A DNA stretch of 64,000 bases from Metaphire vulgaris (taxonomy: Eukaryota > Annelida > Clitellata > Crassiclitellata > Megascolecidae): positions 8,552,016 to 8,616,015 of the forward strand of contig CM030872.1 in assembly GCA_018105865.1 (NCBI GenBank), written 5' to 3'. The position numbers were made by a program, and so were the translations under genes. Position 1 is the stretch's first letter. Every line of letters begins with the position of its first letter. This document shows positions 47,242 through 57,718 of the stretch, one piece after another. Below the pieces are notes generated by a model. The model saw only the letters and a program-made list of their open reading frames with translations. It made no database searches and was not told the origin of the DNA.

Positions 47242-47413
47242 CAGGGATATTTTTACACCCCCTTAAGACCCCCAACACCTCCCAATTTGATGTCGACACC
47301 CCAAAATTTGGTAATGTGACAATGGTATGCATAAAAAATGCATACTAATTAGCTCCGGACACCCCCATTTTGAGGTCGACACCCTCCAATTCACAATTCT
47401 AGAAATATCCCTG
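47242..47413 (+). mobile_element. hAT-type MITE family I, copy 3
   Basis: CAGGGATATTTTTACACC ... AATATCCCTG with perfect duplication CGTAGAAG at 47234-47241 and 47414-47421. The interior is nearly the same as the copy at 36.9 kb. Confidence 0.93.
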
Positions 47414-47773
47414 CGTAGAAGCATAATCAAAATTTCACAATCACACAAGATCCATGTCAAATCCTTCGTATGAGGCCGGCCATCTAGACGACAGTCGATG
47501 GCGGATCACTCGGTGAAACTGATGAGTTTTTGATCTCGCTCTAACGTTGTGTTTTAATGAATTTGCATGCAGCACGCACATGCAGAGGCAATGAGTTCCA
47601 TAGTTTGGTGGCAGTCGTTGAGAAAGCAGGAGTACCAAGAACTATAGACTGCACTACATCTTTCTCTATTTCATACTCGGCATCGAGAATAAGCCAGTAG
47701 TACTACAACATAATTCAACATGCCTCAGTTCTTTCTGTATTAATTAAAAGAAATATGTACTTAAACATATATT

Positions 47774-47833
<60 letters not shown>

Positions 47834-48990
47834 TGTATTCAGATGCGTATATAGTAGAATATATAAATATATATATGATGATAAATGGGTTGTATATCAG
47901 GAGGCAGATTTTAAAGTGTGTCATCACTTTTATTGGAAACCATTGTATTTTCATCAGCTGCATAGGTTTGGGATAGAATTCCTGTAATCTTTTTTCTGCA
48001 GCGCTACCTATCGAACTGTAGAGAGTTGACTCAAAACGTGCTGGCTTTGACAAGTTCCTGGATAGACACAGCCAAACACTCTCATAATTAACATGAGGTC
48101 TGAACCGAGTCATGGATCGGAGGCTGACAGATCCTAATCGACCAATATCTGTTGTGTATTTCATACGAACGCCTTCACTTAATGAGTTATTGCCTTCGAA
48201 ACGCTGTAGAGATTGGACAGGTCCGAGGCAGGCTAACGTCTCAGCCTCCGGGTTAATATCTTGTATCAGGCCTCTTGTAAACGATGGCAATGATCCATGC
48301 CTCAGACATTTGTTGGCGTGCATAAGGGAGAAGCCGTAGCAAACCGGACAACGGAACCGCCAAGCGTCTTTCCCGCTGCAAAAAGTAATTTATAAAGCTG
48401 CCAAGCTACTCTGCTGATGTAATATCGTACGGCGTTGCGTTATAATCTCTCTGTGAATGCATTTGACTGCATGCGCCTACATGATACAACCGTCATTATT
48501 TGCATTGCATCATTAATTGCATCGTTAGTACACAAGCCGAGGTGCATTATGTTTAATTATGAGCCTAGAAATGATGATGACGATGATGATGATGATGATG
48601 ATGATGATGATAATAATGATGATGATTAAATATATCAATCAGTCATTAACGCTAATGCATGGTTTGACATAATGAGCCAAAGCACATTTTCGTTCTTAAC
48701 CTTCTCTTTGGAAGCAAATATCACTCATTGGCTTTCGAAACTACGTAGGCCTAGTCGGTTTCAGAATCGTTCAGAATTTGTATTGAAAGTTGAAGAGATA
48801 AGTCTAGACAGCCAGATTAAAATTCAGGCACGAGAGCAGGGTCACAATAATTTAGAAATAAGTGTGATATGGCCTTGTTTGTCTCAGCGACCCATTCGGT
48901 AAACCTTTGGTTCTAGCTTAGATAGTACTGAGTCTGATTTCAGGTTACATGGAATGTGCCTCTCACGCGCTAACACCCGAGTACAGTAAG

Positions 48991-49116
48991 TAAAGTAACG
49001 TAAAATCTCGTGGATTTTTATAGCGCCTTGAAAAGCAGCACAACAGTAGCTGCTTATTCTTAGGCGCTCAGCCTCTTTAAAATAGCTATGAGAAGGTATG
49101 TTATCAGCCAGGCAAT
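48991..49116 (+). mobile_element. Interspersed element L2 with 6-bp target duplication
   Basis: Flanked by AGTAAG at 48985-48990 and 49117-49122. Absent at the matching site upstream of DEG/ENaC copy 4 (TTAGTAAGTTCTG, ~61805), which gives an empty-site control. Contains AAAATCTCGTGGATTTTTAT and TAGCTGCTTATTCTTAGGCG. Confidence 0.75.
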
Positions 49117-49166
49117 AGTAAGTTGTGCTCAGAGATGACTAGTGTATTATTGTTATCAGATCGCTA

Positions 49167-49350
49167 CAGTGGCGGCTCCACAGGGGGCCCGGGAACCCGT
49201 GCCCCCTTTTGAGTGCCTGGCCCCCAGTAGCCCCACTGTTGGGACCCTATACTTAATACTACATACCTTAGAACAAATGGTTGGCCTCCCATGATTAGAA
49301 GTTGCCACCCCAACGTCCCCCCCGCTTGTCAAATCCTGGAGCCGTCACTG
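49167..49350 (-). mobile_element. MITE family A, copy upstream of DEG/ENaC copy 2
   Basis: Perfect duplication GATCGCTA at 49159-49166 and 49351-49358. The paralogous site upstream of copy 4 (ACATCGCACTAC, ~61.84 kb) is empty. Confidence 0.93.
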
Positions 49351-49667
49351 GATCGCTATGCAGATCATCAGTACGCCTTGTTCTAAATGTGATAATGGCT
49401 TAAAGCCTGACGCAATAGGCATATTGTCTACGGAATCAAGACACCGAATAATCGCACAAGAGACCTTAGAGGCAACGCAGCTCAATCTCCGATCAGACGG
49501 GCGTCATCCTTCTTTCCTGGCGCGCGTAGTTCTCGCTTCGTTAATTAAGACTATCGCAGACTCATTGAAATTTTGCACCTCAAAGCGACGAATTAACATC
49601 TGTTCTTGGAACGCCGAAGCCATAATATCGGACGATCGTCACAAGGTGAAATAATCTACAGTTCCAA

Positions 49668-49741
49668 ATGCTCGAGCACGCCAGAGAGGAGTTGAGGAAA
49701 TTTGCGGATGCGACGAGCATCAAAGGAATAAAAGAACGATC
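49668..49741 (+). pseudogene. Frameshifted N-terminal segment of DEG/ENaC copy 2
   Basis: ATG CTC GAG CAC ... matches codons 1-22 of copy 3, then leaves frame after TSIKGIK and runs to a stop (SGSFEYSG-type tail, TAA) inside the TM1 sequence. Ribosomes starting here would make a ~35-aa peptide. Confidence 0.8.
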
Positions 49742-51217
49742 ATGGCTCAGAGTTGGATCATTCGAATATTCTGGATAATGGCGCTGCTTATCTGTTGCGG
49801 CATGCTTCTATTTCAAGTGATAACCGTTGTTATGATTTACTGCAGTTATCCGGCGCTTAGAAATTCCGCTGTCGCGTACACTGAACCGAATTTTCCGCAC
49901 ATTACGGTCTGTAATCTATTTCCTGCCATCGATACGAAGAACTATCCGGCTGCGTATGAGAAGTACTTGCGAAATATTGAGTCATTGAAAAATCTGGCAC
50001 CATCCTACCTATTGAAGGAGAACATGTGGAATTACGTTGAAACTCTATGGACGTTCAACGCGAACATTGATATTCTGAGCGAACTGGAACACTATTCACT
50101 TGCTCTGCAAGATTTTATTGTCGAATGCTCTGAATATGGATGGGATTTCTTTCGGGAGATAAACTGCACGCAGCTCTTATCGGTGACTAGACCGCTCCAG
50201 TTGTGCAAAACTATCGCACCCAGGTGGAACGCCGGAGCCGTCACGCTTCTTCTGTTCATCGACAGCTTTTTCCCGCAACCCATGAAGAGCTACTCCAACT
50301 GGATTCGCTCTCCGATATCCTCCGGAGTCAAGATCATCGTTCACCCGCCCGGTAAGAAACCCGACCCCAACAACGCTGTCCACGCCTCTCCGGGAAGGGA
50401 CTTTGCGATCGAGGTGACACAAAATAACGTTACTCGATTGCCAAAGCCTCACGGAAAATGCGCTAATGGCCAGGGCGAATCCTCTGATAAAGACGAAGAC
50501 GAAGAAGATTCGATTCCTTACAGCCAAGCGGCTTGCATAAGTCTCTGCAGACAGCGCCAGTACATCGAGGCATGCGGATGTCTGGACGTCAACGAATACT
50601 TCACAGTGAGAGATTTGGAATTGGGCAAAAAGACCTTCTGTTTGAACTTCACCTATCTTCTAGAACGATCCCCCGATTACATAGACGGCGGCAATCTGAC
50701 GGAAAAATTCTGGCATCGCCTAAACTGTTCTTTAAATTTTAAGCCGAACGAGGATAAATGTCGCTGTCCTATACAGTGCTTTGAAGTGCGCTATGATCTG
50801 ACCAACTCTGTTGCCCAATGGCCGAATCTCTACTATCATCTGGCAATCTACGAGCGTTACTTTCGCAACGACGAACGGTACAGGCAGAAGTTCTCGCCGT
50901 ACGAAACGGTCTTGAGAAACTCAGTCAACCAAAGTGGTTTGGAGACTTTGCGTCAACTGGACGATCTAAAGCTTTTGGAGAAGAACCTCGTTCACGTGAC
51001 GGTGAGGATGAAACAGAAGAACGTCGAGATGATAGCGGACATTCCGTCGATGAGATGGGACACGTTGGCATCGAACCTCGGAGGATCATTGAATCTCTGG
51101 CTGGGTGTCTCAGTCCTTACAGCAGCGGAAATCATTGAATTCCTGTATTCATTGATGAAAGTGACTTTGGAACGTAGACGAGCAAAGACTCCCATCCAAC
51201 CGGCATATGTCAAGTAA
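49742..51217 (+). CDS. DEG/ENaC sodium-channel subunit, copy 2, 491 aa, N-terminus frameshifted
   Basis: Same architecture as the other copies: TM1 WIIRIFWIMALLICCG, NFPHITVCN, YSQAACISLCRQRQ, CRCPIQCFE, and TM2 with NLWLGVS. The ATG that aligns with the starts of copies 3 and 4 is at 49668, but its frame (...FADATSIKGIKERSW) is broken: ATAAAAGAACGAT replaces ATAAAGAGAACGAT, a one-base loss at about 49730. The in-frame start becomes MAQSW at 49742, leaving four residues before TM1 and no cytoplasmic gating region. The remaining 491 codons are intact. No AATAAA was seen in the ~400 nt after the stop. It may be a recent pseudogene, an N-truncated subunit or an assembly error. Closest in sequence to copy 4 (YCSYPALRxSAVAYTE). 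Confidence 0.85.
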   Translation: MAQSWIIRIFWIMALLICCGMLLFQVITVVMIYCSYPALRNSAVAYTEPNFPHITVCNLFPAIDTKNYPAAYEKYLRNIESLKNLAPSYLLKENMWNYVETLWTFNANIDILSELEHYSLALQDFIVECSEYGWDFFREINCTQLLSVTRPLQLCKTIAPRWNAGAVTLLLFIDSFFPQPMKSYSNWIRSPISSGVKIIVHPPGKKPDPNNAVHASPGRDFAIEVTQNNVTRLPKPHGKCANGQGESSDKDEDEEDSIPYSQAACISLCRQRQYIEACGCLDVNEYFTVRDLELGKKTFCLNFTYLLERSPDYIDGGNLTEKFWHRLNCSLNFKPNEDKCRCPIQCFEVRYDLTNSVAQWPNLYYHLAIYERYFRNDERYRQKFSPYETVLRNSVNQSGLETLRQLDDLKLLEKNLVHVTVRMKQKNVEMIADIPSMRWDTLASNLGGSLNLWLGVSVLTAAEIIEFLYSLMKVTLERRRAKTPIQPAYVK

Positions 51218-51629
51218 CTTGACAAATTAACAACGCACTTTTCAGACATTGGTTTTAATAATCTAATGAAGTTAAGATGCATTCGCAAGTGATCAGGTCA
51301 TGCGCACTATATAGTGAGAGTTTGGAAGCCAACTGGAAGATACGTACGGTGCCTCAAACTTGGATTAAGAAATGCTCTGTTCCTAAGTTACTTTGTGCCA
51401 ATATTTGCACAATGTGCTTATCGGAGACTTTTTTGGAGAGTTGATAACGTTTTTGTGCTTGTCGGAGACTTTTTTGGAAAGTTGATAACGTTTTTGTGCT
51501 TGTCAGAGACTTTTTTGGAGGAGAGTTGGTAACGTTTTTTGTTGCTTGTCAGACTTTTTCAGAGAATTGAGGGCGGCACTTTTTTTCTCCCCCGGCGGCA
51601 CTTTGCCTCGCTACGCCACTGCTGTAGAC

Positions 51630-52020
51630 ATAGAAAGCACATATAAATTGGATATTGATTTATCATCGTTTAAAATTCAGGGCAAGAATTCCGTCTCTTG
51701 GAACTTCTATAATGTTCAACGTTAGGGAAGTCTCGCTTTAGAATCCAACAATAGTCAGACATCACAGCTGCACCCCAGCGTCCCTGATACCTGCATGGTC
51801 TCCATCTCCTTTATGTCCTGATGAAATCTCTCCCTCCCCTGCTCGTCGTTCATTGATCCCAGATTTTCTGGAAACCGATCCATTTGTGGGAATAAGTAAT
51901 GCATTTTGATGCTGATGTTACATCCGAGGTTTCTGAAGGCAGTCAGCATATTGGGTAGTTCCTGGCCTTATTGTGCATGCCAAGAAAGTTCTTTACTACC
52001 AGAACTAAAACCTTTCACGC
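51630..52020. other. No gene recognised; tandem GCTTGTC-type boxes just upstream
   Basis: 51400-51550 has three tandem ~60-bp units GAGACTTTTTTGGA ... AACGTTTTTGTGCTTGTC, in a B-type remnant ending CTACGCCACTG at 51621. Confidence 0.45.
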
Positions 52021-52028
52021 TTTCAGAG

Positions 52029-52199
52029 CAGTGGCGGCTCTAGTTTGGCAAGTGGGGGTCGTTGGGGGGGGGCAACTTCTAATCATGGGGGGCCAACCAT
52101 TTGTTGTTTAATGTATGTAGCATTAAGTATAGGGTCCCAACTGGGGGCCACTGGGGGCCAGGCTCTCAAAACCTTGGCCCCCCGATGGAGCCGCCACTG
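52029..52199 (+). mobile_element. MITE family A, copy at 52.0 kb
   Basis: Perfect duplication TTTCAGAG at 52021-52028 and 52200-52207. Slightly shorter than its sisters. A CAGA/GA repeat follows. Confidence 0.92.
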
Positions 52200-52309
52200 T
52201 TTCAGAGAGGGAGAGAGAGACAGACAGAGTCAGAGACAGATAGAGGCAGAGAGACAGAGAGATAGACAGACAGACAGAGGAACGCAACAAAACAACGGCT
52301 ATCATATTA

Positions 52310-52725
52310 GGGGCTGTCTATTAATTACGTTAACAAATAGGGGAGGGGTTCGATAAAGTTTGACGGTTGCTGACAGCGGGAGGGGTCAAGAAAAGTCGAC
52401 GTCGGCAATTTAATTTTTTACAGTTGATAAAAATATGAAATTTCAGTAAATACTATTTATTACAACGGAAAAACCTTACAAGCAGAAAAAGGTAATCGCC
52501 ACCACATTATGATACCTGATGAACAAAAGCAAGGGAAAAGGTCTTATCGCTGCAGAAATAATAACCTTCTAAACTTTTTTAGGGGACCCGTCACTTATCT
52601 TAGTGGGGGGGGGGTCAACAGTTTTTGACGTAATTATAGAGGGAGCCACTGAAAGTTTGACAGTTGTTGACAAGGGGAGGGGTCAAAATTTCCCAAATTT
52701 GTTGACGTAATTAATGGACAGCCCC
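52310..52725 (+). mobile_element. Inverted-repeat element E (3-bp TTA flanks)
   Basis: GGGGCTGTCTATTAATTACG ... TAATTAATGGACAGCCCC, TTA on each side, consistent with a Harbinger-type MITE. A one-ended remnant lies at 42950-42999. Confidence 0.65.
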
Positions 52726-53343
52726 TTATCAAAGATGACGACGACGATAAATTGTGATGCTCCAAGCATTGCACGTGCACGGTACTTTTAAGAAATAATA
52801 ATTATAAAAGGGAAAGTACTACTGGAAGCACGCGTTATTAAAGCTCCGAAATAAATGGAGTTATCATTCGACGCATATGCATTCGCACTGCAGCTAATGG
52901 TTCTGCAGGTTTCTGTTATTGATTCAATTAGTTGCGAATATAGTCATTTTTGTCCTGTAGTTGCAGCCTTTTTAAATGGCCAATGGACGCACTGCTCTAA
53001 AACACTCGGTCAAAACGATTAGTAACGGCCACGCGTGGAATTTATGGTTTTCACGATGAAAAATTTCGTAAGTTTTTGAGGAAAAAAACATGAACAGTGC
53101 ATGGTGTGTAATATAGTCCATCATCACCTTCTGGTTTTGTTATCATTTTTAAGCTTATTCTTGCAATTACTTTTGATTTACTGCGTTGATTCGAGAAAGC
53201 GAAGAAACATACTAAAAGGAAAGAAATAGATAGAAAGAAAAGAAACAGAATAGAAGAAAAGAAATTTTAAAAGAATAGGTGGTCCAGACTTTTGCACATC
53301 ACTGTAGGCATCCGGTGCGACATCTGGTGTTCCAGTAGAAGGG
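52726..53343. other. No gene recognised
   Basis: Unique AT-rich sequence. Confidence 0.3.
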
Positions 53344-53351
53344 CGTGTAAC

Positions 53352-53533
53352 CAAGGGCGTAGCGACGGGGGATATATCGGTATATATACCCCCAAAATCA
53401 ATCTACTTTAAAGTTATTTTGTGATTTCCATGTGGTTATATGTGGTTTATATGGTTTATGTGGTTTATAGTTAAGATTTATACCAACCCAAATATTTATA
53501 CCCTCCCAAATCAAATTCTTGGCTACGCCCCTG
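53352..53533 (-). mobile_element. hAT-type MITE family C, copy 3
   Basis: CAAGGGCGTAGCGACGG ... TTGGCTACGCCCCTG; perfect duplication CGTGTAAC at 53344-53351 and 53534-53541. Confidence 0.9.
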
Positions 53534-53618
53534 CGTGTAACGTCAGAATGTCATTGATCATGGACCTGCTTCTGGAGACGATGCACCGTCTGCAGGACTC
53601 CAGACGCCACCTCAGACA

Positions 53619-53836
53619 TGGACCTGGGTTGGGTCCACCCATGGGTTGGGTTGGTTCGGAAAATGTCATTTTAAGGTGGGTTGGGTTCGGTCAGAAAATA
53701 AGTTGTGATTTAAGCAATTGCAGTGTATTACGGTAGGCTGGGTTGGGTCATGTAACTCGGTTGCTTTCTGCTTTCGTGGGTCGGGTTAGGTCTGAACCAT
53801 GATGGGTTGGGTTTTAAAAAATGAACCCATGTCCTT
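53619..53836 (+). repeat. GGGTTGGGT-rich interspersed repeat N, second copy
   Basis: Shares GGTTGGGT-CGGTCAGAAAATAAGT and the closing AACCCATGTC with the copy at 6.6 kb. Confidence 0.5.
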
Positions 53837-54160
53837 ATCTGGGCCATATGGAGGCCAGTTGCTCATGCGTCAAAGGTAGGCGAGTTTCAATCAAACAGGC
53901 AATAAATCAATCAATCAAATCAATCATGATTCATGGAGCAGACGGTCGACCATTAACTCGACTTGGCACCTGTTAATTGGTTTTTACTTGTTGCAGCAGA
54001 GATGATCCTTTAAAGCGCGCGTTCTGTTTTGTCGATTTTCGAACTTTCGAATAAGAAACGCCGATTTGAACAGTCTGAGACGTCTTGCAGGTTAAGTGAG
54101 GCGGGCAGACTTACAGTTTGTTTTAATAAGCCAAACAAGTGCATAACTGTGTCGTGGCAT

Positions 54161-54451
54161 CAGTGTTTATTCTAGGTCCTTTGGGGAAATCCCCCCTCCC
54201 CAAAATGAAAAAAAAATCCCCCTAAATTTTTTAAATGTTGCATGGGGAGATGGAAATTTCTCTCTCAAAAGTGTGGCGACGGGGTTTTTTCTTTTTTAGA
54301 GAGCGGGAAAATAAGGAAGATTGTCACAGAGCGTTTAAGAAGGGAAAACGGGCAGATGACCTTTTTGCTCGTCAAGACTTTTGAGACGTCAAACCTTGCC
54401 CCCCATACATTTCAAATCCCCCCAATGTCAAGGTGGCTAGAATAAACACTG
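54161..54451 (+). mobile_element. hAT-type MITE family J, copy 1
   Basis: CAGTGTTTATTCTAGG ... CTAGAATAAACACTG; flanks CGTGGCAT and CATGGCAT (7 of 8). Box GATGACCTTTTTGCTCGTC at 54355. Confidence 0.88.
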
Positions 54452-54459
54452 CATGGCAT

Positions 54460-55440
54460 AGTCGGGATGTAAAAACCACCCTAATGACTTTTTCGCAAGT
54501 CAACAATTTTTCAAAAGAATCAAACGCACTGCTTTTAGCTTTCGTGAATAAACCTACTGGTCTATTACAACCCCAATGGGGTCAGATTAGACTTTTAGCC
54601 TATAAACCCCCGCCACGGCAGAGGGTGGTTCAAATTTTGAGTTCGAGGTAGTCTAACCCCACTGCTTTGTTTGGAAAAATCAGTCATTTAACAAACAAGT
54701 TTTCGTTTCAGTTTCAGTTTCAAACGTCTGCCATTGATATGTAGCGCGCATTGCCGCAAATTGAACGCGCATCCAATATACCGTAGCCTACATTATTTTT
54801 TACCGATACGCGGTTAACCTGTGGTACAAAATGATCTGACACGAAAGCGATTCAGTGGAAGATAATGACGAGATTTTTGCCTGAATAAGAAATCACATGT
54901 TTCCTTTGTTATACCCCCTCTCCCGTAGGGCGCTGGCAGTTTGTCCGAACATCCTATAAGGCCTGACAATATAGCGCCATCTATACGTGCTGTTGAGGCA
55001 TGCACGGATGACCTTTGAGTTATTACTAAGGTAGGGCCTGTTTTAACGCGAAGTGATACACAAAATGTGCAGTGATAAAATGAAAATGTGCATTGGGAAA
55101 ATGCAGTTTTCTGTGCTTTGTGCAGTGATAAATTTTCCGGACGACCTTTTTTGCTTACTTTTTGCGCGGATGTCTACAATTTTTCTGAGTTTAGTTCAGT
55201 GATAAATTGTTCTGACTTTTAGCAAATTAAAAATCTGACCTTACTGCTAAAGGTTAAAGGCAGTCCTGTGCTCGAACGAGCGTAGGGTCCGGCTCTGATG
55301 TCCCTGTACAAGTATCGACGCTGGTGGTTCACGCCAATAATTAATCTAGAATAGTTTGCCATTAGTTTCTCTAGACCCGCGTTATACCTTCGCAGCTTAA
55401 TGCCGCTGTCAATTGATCCACGTTAATCCACGTCTAAGCG
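54460..55440. other. No gene recognised; unclassified repeat at 55.03-55.26 kb
   Basis: GTGCAGTGATAAA-type phrases recur three times and a GACCTTTTTTGCTTAC box sits at ~55142. Confidence 0.35.
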
Positions 55441-55452
55441 ATGAACGGCTTG

Positions 55453-55574
55453 GTTGGCCGTCAACACCAAGACTCGATCCCGTGACTGTCACCCATCCAA
55501 GTACGAGCCGCGCTCGACGCTGCTTAACTTCGGTGTTCTGACGGTATCCGGTCGCACAACGTCAAGCAGGCCGA
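55453..55574 (-). rRNA. 5S rRNA-like sequence (possible gene, pseudogene or 5S-derived SINE head)
   Basis: The - strand reads ACACCGAAGTTAAGCAGCGT, then CGAGCGCGGCTCG, then TACTTGGATGGGTGAC, the internal promoter (A box, intermediate element, C box) of animal 5S rRNA in the right order and spacing. The whole match is about 122 nt, the usual length. The 3' part (AGTCACGGGATCGAGTCTTG) is diverged from the usual CCGCCTGGGAACACCG, and the 5' helix looks poor, so a pseudogene or retroposed copy is more likely than a working gene. Confidence 0.6.
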
Positions 55575-55785
55575 CTAACGTAAATGTACTACAGTACATG
55601 TTTTACCTTCAGTATCAAAACTACCGTTTATCTTTGTCGGTTGATCGATGCATGGTCAAATGTAGGTCTCAATATCAATGCATCATACGCCACATTGCGC
55701 AGACCTTTAAAAACATAACAATAAGTAGACTTTGCTGTGGAATAGCAATATAACAGGCTCTAAGATTCTTCAACAGTTAAAACAT

Positions 55786-56220
55786 TTTATTCTAGAGCGT
55801 TCGAGATGCCACAAAATGGTGAGCCTATGGAAGGACTATTGTTACAGCAAGCTATAGATATGCAAAAATTCAGAGGAGTTTGCAATGAATTAAAACCACA
55901 TTTTCTTGTGTCCCCATCTTTAATGCGTCAAATCATTCCGGGATTGTCAATATATTCCATCTCAATTTTATTCTAGAGCATTCGAAATGCCACAAAATTG
56001 TGAGCCTATGGAAGGACTATTGGTAAAGCTGGCTATATGCAAAAATTCAGAGAAGTGTTGAAACAAATTAAAACTACATTTTCGTTTGCTTCCATCTTCA
56101 TTGTGTCAAATCGTTCTAGAATTGTCAATATATTCTGTCGCAATTTTATTCTAGTGAGTTTGAAATGGCACAAAAAGGGCGAGCCATTTCAAACCACACG
56201 ATGCACAGTCTCTTTTAAAA
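55786..56220 (+). repeat. Repeat M in tandem, ~180-bp units
   Basis: TTCTAGAGCGTTCGAGATGCC-like starts (written here in part: TTCTAGAGC) at ~55790, ~55972 and ~56150 give ~180-bp spacing. Each unit reads through TGCAAAAATTCAGA and TTGTCAATATATTC. Confidence 0.75.
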
Positions 56221-56789
56221 TCTCTTCTTCGTCAAATGGTCAAAATATGTACGTGTACTTATATTCAATATATTCAGCCATATACTCACCTAGCATACTT
56301 GCGTTAGTTAGAAAAACCCTCGGTAAATTTGAGAGTAGCTTTGGCTGCAGGTTTAAGACCAGACATTGCTAAACTAGTGAAAAATATAAGAAATGTCACG
56401 TCTCATCAGCTTCCCGATCTACATCGGCCATTATCTAACTTTATATGTTTTCAAATTGATCTTCAGTTCTTCGCCATTAACAGAGTTTGAAATGTAACTG
56501 CTTCTGTTAGGCATGACTAGAATACGGTTTGTCATATATAGTTACGACAATAGGTTGTAATCAAATCAATGTAAAATTGTAAATAATGTAATGAGTATAT
56601 GGCCATTTAATGTTTTCGTCATTTTACTTCAGATTTTTAGATAGCTCAGATTTTGGAAAATATTATTGACAAGCATTTATGCATTTGGCCCGCGAGGACA
56701 AGGAAGACATGTCATTTGGCCTGCCGCCCAAAACGTCTTGTCACCTCTGCCTTAGTACATCGACGGTCCATAGTAGTATTAATTTAAGC

Positions 56790-57718
56790 CATGTCTGCAG
56801 TGCTTCCTGTCGAACTGCAGAGAGTTCAATAAAAGTGTGCTACTGTACACCATACAGTAGGCTTTCGAAAGTTTTTGAATAGGCGAATCTACGCACTGAA
56901 CTCGTTAATAAGAGACCTGAACCACGTCTTAAACCGGAGGCCGACAGATATCGATCGACCAATATCGGTTATGTAGCCTAATCCACAGTATCCCATGAAG
57001 AGTTATTGTTTTCGAAACACAGCAGAGATAGGACAGGCCCGAGAAGGGTCAACGTCTCGGCCTCCGGGGTAATATATTGGTTCAGGCCTCCTGTAAACGA
57101 TGGCAGTGATCCAGATAACAGACATTTGCTGTCCTGCATATAGTGCATAAGTGGAAAGACATAGCGGATTGGACAACGGAAACGCCAAGCGTCTTCAATA
57201 TTTACAGAAGCAATATTAAAAGCTGCAAAGCCAATGTGCTGATGTAATATTGTACGGCGTCGCGCCAAATCCTATATGCAATTACATTTGACTATCTATA
57301 AACACGGTCGTCAATATTTGTATTGCATCATTTAACACCGATCGGTCATTAACGCTAATGCATGGTTTGACGTAATGAACAAAAGCACATTCCAGTGTTG
57401 AATCTTGTCTTTAGAAGCAAATCACAGCGCATTGACCGATGACAAACTGCATCGTCGTTTTTAGAATCGACTACAGATGCATCTTTGTTATCGGACTCCA
57501 AACTCCAGTAGACAAAAAGCAGCACAAGAAAAGTTACGTGCTCCGGAGTCATATCTTCGATCAGACGATCACGTACTTGGCTCGCGTAGTTCTTGCCTCA
57601 GTTGTCTATTTTACGTTTATTGAAATTTTCTATTGCAAAGCGACGAATAATATCACCTGGACTTGGTACGCCGAAGCCATAGCATCGGACGATCGTTGGA
57701 AATAGTCTACAGTTCCAA
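56790..57718 (+). promoter_or_regulatory. Duplicated upstream block of DEG/ENaC copy 3
   Basis: Same block in a shorter form. The box GTCATTAACGCTAATGCATG is at 57345, only ~350 bp before the ATG, as in copy 1 (~356 bp), against ~680 bp in copy 4. Also carries the SDDRW-type upstream frame just before the start. Confidence 0.6.

Larger units (their letters stand above)
48000..49667 (+). promoter_or_regulatory. Duplicated upstream block of DEG/ENaC copy 2
   Basis: Begins GCGCTACCTATCGAACTGT and shares long stretches with 56.79-57.7 and 60.65-62.1 kb, among them GCCTCAGACATTTG, CCGGACAACGGAA, GCCAAGCGTCTT and TACGGCGT. Box GTCATTAACGCTAATGCATG at 48642-48669. Two insertions absent from copy 4 interrupt it: L2 (48991-49116) and a MITE (49167-49350). 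Confidence 0.6.

Noticed and set aside
47897..48000. Hammerhead ribozyme suggested by CTGATGA on the - strand
   Set aside because: No CGAAA core partner or closing stems could be found.
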